Positions 1 through 7,088 of a stretch of DNA of 32,228 nt are shown one piece after another. This DNA comes from Desulfitobacteriaceae bacterium. Lineage in GTDB: Bacteria > Bacillota > Dehalobacteriia > Dehalobacteriales > Dehalobacteriaceae. The translations under genes were made by a program, and so were the position numbers. The notes beneath the pieces were generated by a model. It did not search any database, was not told the origin of the DNA, and was given only the letters and a program-made list of their open reading frames with translations. Numbering within the stretch: position 1 is the stretch's first letter; every line of letters starts with the position of its first letter. The stretch is from the NCBI GenBank assembly GCA_028709045.1, contig JAQVXR010000008.1, forward strand, positions 1-32,228. Direction: 5' to 3'.

Positions 1-678
1 ACAGGAGAGCAGGCTTTGGAAATTGCCGAAGCGCTGGTGCGCAGCGGGGCAATTGATGTGGTTGTAATTGACTCGGTAGCGGCACTGGTTCCCCGGGCAG
101 AGTTAGAAGGGGAAATGGGAGATGCTCATGTTGGGTTGCAAGCCCGTCTCATGTCCCAGGCTCTGCGTAAACTAACAGGCTGTATCGGCAAATCCCACAC
201 TACAGCTATTTTCATCAACCAGATCAGAGAAAAGGTCGGAGTGATGTTTGGTAATCCGGAAACAACTCCAGGAGGCCGTGCACTGAAATTTTATTCTTCA
301 GTTCGCATGGAAGTCCGGCGTACGGAAACATTAAAACAAGGTTCAACGATGATTGGTAACAGAACAAGGGTTAAAATTGTCAAGAATAAAGTAGCGCCTC
401 CCTTTAAACAGGCAGATTTTGATATTATGTATGGAGAAGGGATATCTAAAGAAGGTAACATTCTTGATATTGGGACGGAAATGAGTATTGTTAATAAAAG
501 CGGTGCATGGTATTCATACGGGGATGAAAGAATCGGACAGGGCAGGGAAAATTCTAAAGAGTTTTTAAAGAATCACCCGGATTTGGCCGAAGAAATTGAA
601 AAACGGATTCGGGAAGCATCCCAAACTGTTAATATGTTAAGTTTAGGTTCTTCCGGCACCCAGTCTGAAGATGAATAA
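1..678 (+). CDS. recA: Recombinase RecA, 3' part (5' end outside window)
   Basis: RecA is the ATP-dependent strand-exchange protein of homologous recombination and the co-protease that triggers LexA self-cleavage. The frame is open from base 1 and reads [12 protein letters not shown], which aligns to about residue 113 of typical RecA, so the Walker A region lies upstream of the window. Visible family blocks include the Walker B region ([12 protein letters not shown]), the L1/L2 DNA-binding loop segment ([22 protein letters not shown]), [11 protein letters not shown], and the C-terminal [14 protein letters not shown] block followed by a short acidic tail. The first in-frame start-like codon (TTG at 16) lies inside the conserved core and is not the real start. 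The stop overlaps the recX start by 8 bp, so the two genes are probably co-transcribed. LexA and a LexA-controlled gene lie at the other end of the window. Confidence 0.97.
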   Translation, partial: TGEQALEIAEALVRSGAIDVVVIDSVAALVPRAELEGEMGDAHVGLQARLMSQALRKLTGCIGKSHTTAIFINQIREKVGVMFGNPETTPGGRALKFYSSVRMEVRRTETLKQGSTMIGNRTRVKIVKNKVAPPFKQADFDIMYGEGISKEGNILDIGTEMSIVNKSGAWYSYGDERIGQGRENSKEFLKNHPDLAEEIEKRIREASQTVNMLSLGSSGTQSEDE

Positions 679-1156
679 AGAAAAAAAGGGGAAAGCCGTC
701 GTCTCTGCCTTAAGGCTTTTAAAGTACCGGCCTCGATCCCGGGAAGAGTTACGGAAGGCTTTGGATTCCAGGGGCTTTTCTGAAGAGGAAATAAATAGTA
801 CAATATGTTATTTGGAAGACCTTGGTTATATTAATGATGTTAAATTTATGGAAAGTTGGTGTTATTTCCGGCGGGAGGTATCGCCCCGAGGAAGATGGCT
901 GGTGAAAAGAGAACTTTTATCTAAAGGAATTTCCTCGGAGAGTCTGGAAAAATATTTTGATCGTTTTTACCCTCCGGAGGTAGAAGAAGCATATCTGCGC
1001 GCATTAATTGCGCAGCAAACGGCAAAAGCTAATCTGCAAGATAATAAAGATCCGGGGGAAAACCGGAAAAGATTAACGTTAAAGCTTTATCGAAAAGGGT
1101 TTGATCGTTGGCTGGTCCATCAGCTTTCAGAGGAAGCAAAAGAGCAAATTACTTGA
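671..1156 (+). CDS. recX: Regulatory protein RecX
   Basis: RecX binds RecA filaments and modulates their activity. The 161-aa product has the three-helix repeat character of the family: an N-terminal [19 protein letters not shown] block, then [29 protein letters not shown], which is the most recognisable RecX signature. Length is typical of a short RecX. The ATG at 671 lies within the last codons of recA, giving an 8-bp overlap that suggests translational coupling. The recA-recX pair is a common arrangement. The stop codon overlaps the -35 element of the promoter for the downstream RNA gene. Confidence 0.93.
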   Translation: MNKEKKGKAVVSALRLLKYRPRSREELRKALDSRGFSEEEINSTICYLEDLGYINDVKFMESWCYFRREVSPRGRWLVKRELLSKGISSESLEKYFDRFYPPEVEEAYLRALIAQQTAKANLQDNKDPGENRKRLTLKLYRKGFDRWLVHQLSEEAKEQIT

Positions 1157-1181
1157 CATTAATGGCAAAAAAGAATAAAAT
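1153..1181 (+). promoter_or_regulatory. SigA-type promoter of the RNA gene downstream of recX
   Basis: TTGACA at 1153-1158 and TAAAAT at 1176-1181 are separated by exactly 17 bp. The first is a perfect -35 and the second is one base from the -10 consensus. Transcription should begin near 1188. No open reading frame with a Shine-Dalgarno site follows, so the promoter most plausibly drives the structured RNA at about 1188-1406. Confidence 0.75.
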
Positions 1182-1187
1182 ATCCTT

Positions 1188-1406
1188 GCTGAAACAAGGA
1201 TTAGAATATGATGCCATTTGCGGGTTTTATATATTTGTACGGAAGCATTAGTAATGTGTCTTAACCGATTAACGGAGTAGCCATATACCCTTTCTGTTTA
1301 AATATAATTTGGTTAGCTGTGGAGGTCAAATGCTGTAGTTTGGTCCCAGCTCCTGCATGTATACATCCATATTCTAAAAGAACCGGGTTTCCGCTCGGTT
1401 TTTTTT
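1188..1406 (+). ncRNA. Structured RNA gene, candidate 6S RNA (ssrS-like)
   Basis: This interval has its own strong promoter and a Rho-independent terminator, with no convincing coding frame. Hand pairing gives one long irregular rod. The closing stem pairs 1203-1213 with 1364-1375, with one bulged C. Large unpaired stretches follow on both sides (about 1214-1237 and 1338-1363). Further helices pair 1244-1249 with 1329-1334, 1261-1266 with 1311-1316, about 1269-1273 with 1296-1301, and 1274-1279 with 1286-1290, capped by a 6-nt loop. A rod of about 173 nt with a central bubble is the architecture of 6S RNA, which mimics an open promoter and binds the RNA polymerase housekeeping holoenzyme. The fold and length fit, but I cannot confirm family membership from sequence alone. 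A different clostridial small RNA is the alternative. Confidence 0.55.
1381..1406 (+). terminator. Rho-independent terminator of the 6S-like RNA
   Basis: A 7-bp stem (1381-1387 with 1394-1400, one G-U pair) closes a 6-nt loop and runs directly into eight T residues (1399-1406). It ends the RNA started at 1153-1181 and separates it from rny. Confidence 0.85.
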
Positions 1407-1407
1407 A

Positions 1408-1444
1408 TTATCAGGCTGAAAATATCGCTTGCCGTTCCTGATAA
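1408..1444 (+). repeat. Inverted repeat in the rny leader
   Basis: TTATCAGG at 1408-1415 is perfectly complementary to CCTGATAA at 1437-1444, with a 21-nt spacer. It lies between the 6S-like terminator and the rny ribosome-binding site. It could be a 5'-UTR hairpin or an operator. No T run follows, so it is not a second terminator. The only promoter-like string for rny (TTGCAA at 1453) has a poor -10, and I do not call it. Confidence 0.4.
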
Positions 1445-1510
1445 CTTAGTCCTTGCAATTATCTAAAAAATTTATTTAAAACTAATTTTGTTATGCTAGG
1501 AGGTGAAAAG

Positions 1511-3046
1511 GTGTTATATTATGTTATTGATATTTTAGTTGGCTTAATAATTGGTTTCGGAATTGGGTACTTTTTAAGAAAATCATTGGCTGAGGCCAAG
1601 ATAAAGTCTGCAGAGGAAGCAGCTCAAAAGATTATTGAAGAAGCCCGGAAAGATGCAGAAGCTAAAAAACGGGAAGCTTTAATTGAAGCAAAAGAAGAAA
1701 TTCACAAAATACGTTTTGAGGCAGAAAGAGAGAATAAAGACAGGCGAAACGAATTGACTCGCCTTGAACGGAGGCTTCTCCAGAAAGAAGAAACCCTTGA
1801 CCGGAAAAACGATGCCATGGAAAGAAAAGAAGAGTCCTTTAGTAAAAAGGACCAGGAAATTGAATCCCGTCTGCAAAAAATATCTGAGTTGCAGGAAAAA
1901 AAGGTGGCCGAACTGGAACGTTTATCCGGAATAACCTCAGAAGAAGCCAAACAAATTTTACTAACTAATGTTGAAGAAGAAATTAAACATGAGACTGCTA
2001 TTCTAATTAAAGAAATTGAAACCAGAGCAAAGGAAGAAGCAGACAAAAGGGCAAAAGAAGTAGTTACACAGGCCATTCAAAGGGTTGCTGCCGATCATGT
2101 AGCGGAAACCACAGTGTCCGTTGTTACTTTACCTAACGATGAGATGAAAGGGCGAATTATCGGCAGGGAAGGTCGCAACATCAGAACTTTGGAAACTCTG
2201 ACGGGGATAGATTTAATTATTGATGATACTCCGGAAGCGGTAATCCTATCCGGGTTTGATCCTGTTCGACGAGAAGTTGCCAGGGTAGCATTGGAGAAGT
2301 TAATACTGGATGGCAGGATTCACCCGGCGCGAATTGAAGAAATGGTTGAAAAAGCACGAAAAGAGGTTGACCAGCGCATTCGCGAAGAGGGTGAACAAGC
2401 AACATTTGATACAGGTGTCCATGGCCTCCATCCCGAGCTGGTGAGATTTTTAGGAAGATTGCGTTTCAGAACAAGCTATGGGCAAAATGTCTTAAATCAT
2501 TCTATTGAAGTGTCTCATCTGGCAGGGGTAATGGCATCTGAGCTAGGTGTTGATGTTCCGCTGGCGAAAAGGGCAGGACTACTTCATGACATTGGTAAGG
2601 CGGTTGATCATGAAGTAGAAGGTCCTCATGTTACCCTAGGGGCAGATTTAGCAAAAAAATACCGTGAGTCTGCCGAAGTGGTACATGCTATCGCTGCTCA
2701 TCACGGAGATATTGAAACGAGAACAATTGAAGCTGCTCTTGTGCAAGCTGCAGATGCCATTTCGGCAGCAAGACCGGGAGCAAGGCGAGAAACTTTAGAG
2801 TCTTATATTAAGCGCCTGGAAAAACTGGAGGAGATCGCCGATGCTTTTGACGGAGTAGAAAAGGCTTTCGCAATTCAGGCAGGACGGGAAATTCGGATTA
2901 TGGTCAAACCTGATAGAATCGATGATGTTACTTCCGTAAGATTGGCACGTGATATCGTGAAAAGAATTGAAGGAGAACTGGAATATCCGGGCCAAATTAA
3001 AGTTGTCGTGATTAGAGAAACCCGGGCTGTTGATTATGCTAAATAA
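1511..3046 (+). CDS. rny: Ribonuclease Y
   Basis: RNase Y is the membrane-anchored endoribonuclease that initiates mRNA decay and processing in many Firmicutes. The 511-aa product has an N-terminal transmembrane helix (about residues 2-22), a long highly charged coiled coil (about 25-190), a KH RNA-binding domain with the [10 protein letters not shown] signature (about residue 214), and an HD domain with [11 protein letters not shown] and the metal-binding GLLHDIGKA motif (about residue 358). I chose the GTG at 1511 because AGGAGGTG lies at 1499-1506 with ideal spacing. An in-frame ATG at 1493 sits upstream of that site and has none of its own. A RicA/YmcA-like protein, the known RNase Y specificity partner in B. 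subtilis, is encoded at 16364 in this window. Confidence 0.96.
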   Translation: MLYYVIDILVGLIIGFGIGYFLRKSLAEAKIKSAEEAAQKIIEEARKDAEAKKREALIEAKEEIHKIRFEAERENKDRRNELTRLERRLLQKEETLDRKNDAMERKEESFSKKDQEIESRLQKISELQEKKVAELERLSGITSEEAKQILLTNVEEEIKHETAILIKEIETRAKEEADKRAKEVVTQAIQRVAADHVAETTVSVVTLPNDEMKGRIIGREGRNIRTLETLTGIDLIIDDTPEAVILSGFDPVRREVARVALEKLILDGRIHPARIEEMVEKARKEVDQRIREEGEQATFDTGVHGLHPELVRFLGRLRFRTSYGQNVLNHSIEVSHLAGVMASELGVDVPLAKRAGLLHDIGKAVDHEVEGPHVTLGADLAKKYRESAEVVHAIAAHHGDIETRTIEAALVQAADAISAARPGARRETLESYIKRLEKLEEIADAFDGVEKAFAIQAGREIRIMVKPDRIDDVTSVRLARDIVKRIEGELEYPGQIKVVVIRETRAVDYAK

Positions 3047-3168
3047 ATCTTTTTAGTGTGAAACGCCCAAATGATGAGTTGGGTTATGGTTTTAAATTAT
3101 GAACTGAAGATTTCTTATATCGATTAAGAAGGAAATATTGGACTGCTAGCTATCTAAATTGATTGAAA

Positions 3169-3283
3169 AGTATCGAAAAATGAAGGAGGGTCATTAAGTT
3201 CTCGAGTGGGAGCAACTCGTAGGTCTTAAAAGATTCTCCTTTAATTTTTAAACATGTTAAAAACCGAAAAATTTCTCGATACT
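3169..3283 (+). ncRNA. Structured three-way-junction leader between rny and the 190-aa gene
   Basis: Four nested or adjacent complementary blocks are visible. An 8-bp outer stem pairs AGTATCGA (3169-3176) with TCGATACT (3276-3283), continued after one mismatch by 4 bp (3178-3181 with 3271-3274). Arm 1 is AAGGAG (3183-3188) with CTCCTT (3236-3241) and contains an inner hairpin CGAGT (3203-3207) with ACTCG (3215-3219). Arm 2 is TTTTTAA (3245-3251) with TTAAAAA (3257-3263). Arm 1 buries a GGAGGG Shine-Dalgarno-like string. There is no terminator T run. A cis-acting leader or small RNA is the likely meaning, but no known riboswitch class was recognised. Confidence 0.5.
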
Positions 3284-3320
3284 GGTAAACCGGATAAAAG
3301 AATGCTTTCGTACCATAATA

Positions 3321-3344
3321 TAACGGGATAATTAGTTCTCGTTA
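3321..3344 (+). promoter_or_regulatory. Hairpin just upstream of the 190-aa gene
   Basis: TAACGGGA (3321-3328) pairs with TCTCGTTA (3337-3344), 8 bp with one G-U pair and an 8-nt loop. It ends a few bases before the weak AGGA ribosome-binding site at 3349-3352. It may form part of the same leader as 3169-3283. The rest of the 316-bp gap after rny (3047-3168) shows nothing I can interpret. Confidence 0.4.
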
Positions 3345-3362
3345 AAGCAGGAATTTTTAAAG

Positions 3363-3935
3363 GTGATGCAGAACAAGAATAAAGTTTTTGCTCGAATAAA
3401 AAGGTGGTGCTCTGAGTTGTCGCTTAAGTATAAAAATGGGGATGATGTGTCCGATAGTGTGGGGTTGTTAATTTCTATTCTTGTTCGTTACCCGGAAATT
3501 GGGACCATTAATTTTGATCCCCAATCCCACGAGTTAAAACTTACTTTTATTGTTGCCGGTACTTTTAATGAATTGGAAATCAATAGTTTTACGAAACAGT
3601 TAACGGATTCTGTCAAAGTATATCACCAGTTGGAAAAGATTAAAGCAAAAAAGCTGGCTATAGAATGGCAGACCAGCGATAATTATACTATTATTGATAT
3701 GAAGCGAGACGTTGATTCCCTGAACCGGAAAGAACTATCTTTTATTATTGAACTTTTCGGTATCCATTTTAACCAAACTTTGATTGCAGAAGTTAATGAC
3801 GATATTTGGGAAGAAGATATTGTCGCACAGGACGAACTTATTGGAAATATGCTGGAAAACATGAAGAATGGAATGCCTGATAAGAAACTGATTGCTTATC
3901 GTGAGGAAGGTAAAGTCCTGGTTTTTAATAAATAA
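3363..3935 (+). CDS. Conserved-context hypothetical protein, 190 aa
   Basis: I do not recognise this family. The product is a soluble alpha/beta-type protein without signal peptide or membrane segment. It has a basic N-terminus (KVFARIKRWCSELSLKYK), a hydrophobic strand-rich middle (HELKLTFIVAG), and a charged C-terminal half rich in Asp and Glu around residues 145-160. The GTG at 3363 is followed directly by an ATG at 3366. AGGA at 3349-3352 gives about 10-13 nt spacing, so either start is possible and translation initiation looks weak. It sits between rny and ymdB, which are adjacent in B. subtilis, and is followed by ymdB after only 11-26 bp. A role linked to RNase Y or YmdB is suggested only by position. 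Confidence 0.75.
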   Translation: MMQNKNKVFARIKRWCSELSLKYKNGDDVSDSVGLLISILVRYPEIGTINFDPQSHELKLTFIVAGTFNELEINSFTKQLTDSVKVYHQLEKIKAKKLAIEWQTSDNYTIIDMKRDVDSLNRKELSFIIELFGIHFNQTLIAEVNDDIWEEDIVAQDELIGNMLENMKNGMPDKKLIAYREEGKVLVFNK

Positions 3936-3961
3936 ACTTAAAGAAGATGGTGAGGATTTCT

Positions 3962-4747
3962 TTGCGTATTTTATTTATCGGAGATATTGTGGGAAAGCCG
4001 GGCCGGGCTATTATCGAACGTCAACTTGCCGTCCTGCAGGAGGAGTATAATATAGATTTTACCATTGCCAACGGGGAAAATGCCGCAGGTGGAAATGGTA
4101 TAAACAGAAAAGTATTTCAGGAACTAAGTAATTACGGCATTGATGTCATTACTATGGGAAACCATGTATGGGATAAAAAAGAGATTTTTGACATTATTGA
4201 CACTGAAAAACGCCTTCTGCGTCCTGCAAATTACCCGAAAGGAAGTCCAGGTGTCGGATGGAACATTTACTCCATCGGCAAAGAAACGAAAATTGCCGTA
4301 GTAAATTTGGCTGGTCGAATATACCTTCCCCCCTTGGACTGTCCTTTCCAGGCAGCCGACGCAATACTTCAACAGATTAAATCGGTTACTTCTGTCATCA
4401 TAGTTGATTTTCATGCAGAGGCTTCCTCGGAAAAAATTGCCATGGGTTGGTATTTAGACGGCAGGGTCAGTGCCGTTATCGGAACCCATACTCACGTCCA
4501 AACCGGAGATGATCGTTTGTTAAAGAGGGGAACGGCTTATATTACAGATGTGGGTATGACAGGCCCGAGGGATTCTGTTTTGGGAGTTGATAAAGACCTG
4601 ATCATTAAAAAGTTTACAACCCAATTGCCGGTCCGATTTGAAGTTGCTTCCGGTGATATTCAATTAAATGGAGTTGTTTTGGATGTTGCCGATAATGGAA
4701 AAACTTTTGGTATTCAGAGGATTCAGTCTATAATGGAGTGTTTTTGA
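3962..4747 (+). CDS. ymdB: YmdB family metallophosphoesterase (2',3'-cAMP phosphodiesterase type)
   Basis: YmdB proteins are dinuclear metal phosphodiesterases. The B. subtilis member hydrolyses 2',3'-cyclic AMP and influences biofilm and motility decisions. Visible ligand motifs are GDIVGKPGR near the N-terminus, NGENAAGGNG, the GNHVWDKKE block, VDFHAEASSEK, and GTHTHVQTGDDR followed by the YITDVGMTGP block. I prefer the TTG at 3962: GGTGAGG at 3949-3955 is well placed for it, and it gives the usual N-terminus MRILFIGDIVGKPGR. The upstream in-frame ATG at 3947 lacks a ribosome-binding site. The resulting 261 aa matches the family. It follows the 190-aa gene closely and precedes spoVS, as in B. 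subtilis. Confidence 0.93.
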   Translation: MRILFIGDIVGKPGRAIIERQLAVLQEEYNIDFTIANGENAAGGNGINRKVFQELSNYGIDVITMGNHVWDKKEIFDIIDTEKRLLRPANYPKGSPGVGWNIYSIGKETKIAVVNLAGRIYLPPLDCPFQAADAILQQIKSVTSVIIVDFHAEASSEKIAMGWYLDGRVSAVIGTHTHVQTGDDRLLKRGTAYITDVGMTGPRDSVLGVDKDLIIKKFTTQLPVRFEVASGDIQLNGVVLDVADNGKTFGIQRIQSIMECF

Positions 4748-4765
4748 AAGATATGTGAATTTTTA

Positions 4766-4797
4766 TAAAAAAGCCATTTTGCAAAAGGATTTTTTTA
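4766..4797 (+). terminator. Possible AU-rich terminator of ymdB
   Basis: TAAAAAAG (4766-4773) pairs with the T-rich 4790-4797, followed inward by a C-G pair and an inner TTTTGCAAAA palindrome. The stem is almost all A-U, so it is a weak terminator at best. Its right arm overlaps the proposed SigH -35 of spoVS. Confidence 0.35.
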
Positions 4798-4812
4798 TAC
4801 CTCCGCGAATAT
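4786..4812 (+). promoter_or_regulatory. SigH-like promoter of spoVS
   Basis: AGGATTT at 4786-4792 and GAATAT at 4807-4812 are separated by 14 bp. The B. subtilis spoVG SigH promoter has AGGATTT with the same 14-bp spacing to GAAT, and spoVS is SigH-dependent in B. subtilis. The start point would be near 4820, about 35 nt before the ribosome-binding site (AAGGAGG, 4854-4860). Confidence 0.6.
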
Positions 4813-4867
4813 ATTAAAAATGTAAGGGGATGCAATAATAATCGATCAAGTTAAGGAGGTATAATTC

Positions 4868-5128
4868 ATGGAAGTGTTGAAAGTTTCAGCTAAATCCAGC
4901 CCAAATTCTGTAGCCGGGGCATTAGCTGGAGTCCTGAGGGAACGTGGTGGAGCGGAAATGCAGGCTATCGGGGCGGGAGCTTTAAACCAGGCTGTAAAAG
5001 CAGTAGCGATTGCCCGCGGATTCGTTGCTCCAAGCGGTGTGGATCTTATTTGTATTCCGGCATTTACAGACATTATAATCGATGGTGAGCAAAGGACAGC
5101 CATCAAATTGATTGTTGAACCCCGCTGA
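4868..5128 (+). CDS. spoVS: Stage V sporulation protein S
   Basis: SpoVS is a small Alba-like protein needed for spore coat assembly and progress beyond stage V; its biochemical role is poorly defined. The 86-aa length equals that of B. subtilis SpoVS. The sequence carries the highly conserved blocks VLKVSAKSSPNSVAGALAG, GAGALNQAVKAVAIARGFVAP and FTDIIIDGEQRTAIKLIVEP. AAGGAGG at 4854-4860 precedes the ATG with 7-nt spacing. It is flanked by its own SigH-like promoter and a strong terminator, so it is probably monocistronic. Confidence 0.97.
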   Translation: MEVLKVSAKSSPNSVAGALAGVLRERGGAEMQAIGAGALNQAVKAVAIARGFVAPSGVDLICIPAFTDIIIDGEQRTAIKLIVEPR

Positions 5129-5191
5129 GTTTTCTGCTGCTTGTTATTACATAATAGGGGAATTATTAATTTTATAGGGTTTATTCTTAGT

Positions 5192-5241
5192 AAAAATTTT
5201 CCAATAGTAAGCGTTGTTGTGTTTACTATTGGAAAATTTTT
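5192..5241 (+). terminator. Terminator of spoVS, perfect 19-bp stem
   Basis: Bases 5192-5210 are an exact reverse complement of 5223-5241, with a 12-nt loop. The right arm ends in TTTTT and the left begins AAAAA, so the structure could stop transcription from either direction. It insulates spoVS from the dipeptidase operon. Confidence 0.85.
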
Positions 5242-5247
5242 ATCTAG

Positions 5248-5265
5248 GCAATAATGAATTATTGC
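5248..5265 (+). repeat. 18-bp palindrome before the dipeptidase ribosome-binding site
   Basis: GCAATAAT (5248-5255) and ATTATTGC (5258-5265) flank a 2-bp centre. The tiny spacer is more like an operator half-site pair than an RNA hairpin. It ends 6 bp before the GGAGGGG site of the dipeptidase. No recognised regulator matches it. Confidence 0.4.
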
Positions 5266-5283
5266 TGGTAGGAGGGGAAAGAG

Positions 5284-6222
5284 ATAATAGTTATTGATGC
5301 TCATTGTGACACAATCTTGAAGGCAGCCGGTGAGGAAGGGTTATTTGATCTAGGAGAAAGAGCACATTTGGATATTAAACGATTATTAGGTAATGTTGAT
5401 TTACAGATTTTTGCCGTTTTTGTCAGTCCTCGCTATCGTCCTTTCCATGTGTTGTATCAAGGCCTTCAGTTAATAGAAAAGTTTCATCAAGAAATAGAAA
5501 AGAATAAGAAATATATTAATCTTGTCTTGACTAAGAAAGATTTATCTGCCATTGGGGATGGAACTAAAGCCGCTGCTCTTTTGGCTGTAGAAGGTGGAGA
5601 TATTCTAGCTGGAGATATTAATATTCTCAGGCTGTTATATCGTTTAGGGGTGCGCAGCATCTGCCTGACATGGAATAATCGGAATGAAATTGCTGACGGA
5701 GCTTTAGATTGCTGCTCAGGAGGGGGCTTGACAAATTTCGGCTTAGAAGTAGTAAAAGAAATGAACCAGCTGGGCATGGTTGTAGACTTATCCCATATTT
5801 CGGAAAGAGGATTTTGGACAGCTTTGGAAAATGCTCAAGCGCCTTTGATGGTTTCTCATGCCAATTGTCGAAAACTTCAAAACCATAAGCGTAATCTTTC
5901 AGATAATCAGATTAAAGCGTTGGCACAGAAAAATGGAGTGATGGGGATAACTTTTGTGCCGGATTTTCTCAGCGGGGATCAAGCCGGCATAGAAGATGTG
6001 TTGAAACATATTGATTATGTTTCTTCTTTGGTAGGCCCGGATTATGTTGGCCTGGGTTCTGATTTTGACGGCACCGATCATCTTCCTGTGGGATTGGAGG
6101 ATGTTTGCCGAATTCCTCAAATTGCGGAGTCCCTTTTGAAATGGGGATACAGTATGACAGATGTTGAAAAAATAATGGGAAAAAATTTTTTGCGTTTGTT
6201 TCAACATGTAATCTCGGATTGA
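5284..6222 (+). CDS. Membrane-dipeptidase-family peptidase (M19), apparent non-AUG start
   Basis: M19 enzymes are binuclear zinc peptidases cleaving dipeptides. Visible motifs are IDAHCDT (HxD metal ligands) at the extreme N-terminus, LLAVEGGD (bridging Glu), VVDLSHIS and MVSHANCRK (His ligands), and GLGSDFDG (Asp). The HxD motif lies upstream of the first ATG/GTG/TTG-class codon (TTG at 5317), so that codon cannot be the true start of a functional enzyme. A TAG at 5269 limits the frame. GGAGGGG at 5271-5277 points to AUA at 5284 or 5287, or AUU at 5293. I list 5284 because its 6-nt spacing is best. A point mutation or sequencing error turning ATG into ATA is the alternative. The stop overlaps the in-frame upstream extension of the next gene, so they form one operon. 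Confidence 0.88.
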   Translation: MIVIDAHCDTILKAAGEEGLFDLGERAHLDIKRLLGNVDLQIFAVFVSPRYRPFHVLYQGLQLIEKFHQEIEKNKKYINLVLTKKDLSAIGDGTKAAALLAVEGGDILAGDINILRLLYRLGVRSICLTWNNRNEIADGALDCCSGGGLTNFGLEVVKEMNQLGMVVDLSHISERGFWTALENAQAPLMVSHANCRKLQNHKRNLSDNQIKALAQKNGVMGITFVPDFLSGDQAGIEDVLKHIDYVSSLVGPDYVGLGSDFDGTDHLPVGLEDVCRIPQIAESLLKWGYSMTDVEKIMGKNFLRLFQHVISD

Positions 6223-6254
6223 TCTATCAACTATCTAAAAGGGAAGGTGATAGC

Positions 6255-7088
6255 GTGCCAGGCTATGATTTGCATGTTCATACAACGGCTTCTGATGGTG
6301 TTCTAAACGGTGAAGAAGTTATTCAACTTGCGATAAAGTTGGGGCTTGAGGGTATCGCTATCACTGACCACGATACGATAGAAGGCTTGGATGAGGGGAT
6401 TGAAATAGGGGAAAAGTATCAACTCCCTGTCATTCCAGGCATTGAACTGAGTACTCAGTATCAAAATACAGAAATACATATTCTGGGATACTATTTTGAC
6501 TATCATCTTTCCTGGGTAACCGACAAACTCCATTATCTCCAGGATGCTAGGGTTGCCCGGATAGGAAAGATGGTTGATAAACTACAGAAATTGGGTTATG
6601 ATGTTGAAAAAGATGAGGTGTTGTCTTTATCAGGCAGTGGTTCGGTCGGCAGACCTCACCTGGCATATTTACTCCTAAAAAAAGGTCATATTTCTTCGGT
6701 GCAGGAAGCTTTTCAACGGTTAATCGGAAGAGGCTGTCCTGCCTATGTCAGACGTGAGAAACTGACTCCAAAAGAAGCAGTTGCTTTTATTTCCCGGGCT
6801 GGGGGTGTTCCTGTACTGGCTCATCCCGGGCTTACTAAAACCGACCATTTAATTTACAATCTAAAAAAACAAGGATTAAAAGGGTTGGAAGTATATCATC
6901 CCGATCATGGGGTGGTTGATGAGAAAAGATATTGTTCTTTGGCGGACAAATTAGGCTTAGTGGCAACGGGCGGGTCAGATTTTCATGGAAGTAATAAAGA
7001 TATGAGCAGGTTTTCCCTGGGCGGAAAAATTGTTTCTGCCACGGTGGTAAACAATCTGCGTCAATTAGCAACATGGGGGAAGGTATAG
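6255..7088 (+). CDS. PHP domain phosphoesterase (TrpH/YciV-like)
   Basis: The PHP domain holds a trinuclear metal centre. TrpH-type members hydrolyse 3',5'-nucleoside bisphosphates and can trim RNA 5' ends. Visible motifs are DLHVHTTASDG at the N-terminus, GIAITDHDTIEG, PGIELSTQY, HILGYYFD, VPVLAHPG and GGSDFHGSNKD, which together supply the expected His and Asp ligands. The GTG at 6255 is preceded by GAAGGTGA. A longer frame begins at a TTG at 6219 overlapping the previous stop but has no ribosome-binding site. The length of 277 aa is typical. It abuts the downstream aminotransferase with no gap. Confidence 0.9.
   Translation: MPGYDLHVHTTASDGVLNGEEVIQLAIKLGLEGIAITDHDTIEGLDEGIEIGEKYQLPVIPGIELSTQYQNTEIHILGYYFDYHLSWVTDKLHYLQDARVARIGKMVDKLQKLGYDVEKDEVLSLSGSGSVGRPHLAYLLLKKGHISSVQEAFQRLIGRGCPAYVRREKLTPKEAVAFISRAGGVPVLAHPGLTKTDHLIYNLKKQGLKGLEVYHPDHGVVDEKRYCSLADKLGLVATGGSDFHGSNKDMSRFSLGGKIVSATVVNNLRQLATWGKV

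Noticed and set aside
1453-1481. TTGCAA with TTTAAA as an rny promoter
   Set aside because: Only 4/6 matches in both elements, in an A/T-rich region.
3335-3344. 10-mer GTTCTCGTTA shared with 25609-25618
   Set aside because: It occurs in two unrelated small hairpins with different partners. One repeated 10-mer in 32 kb is not evidence of a repeat family.
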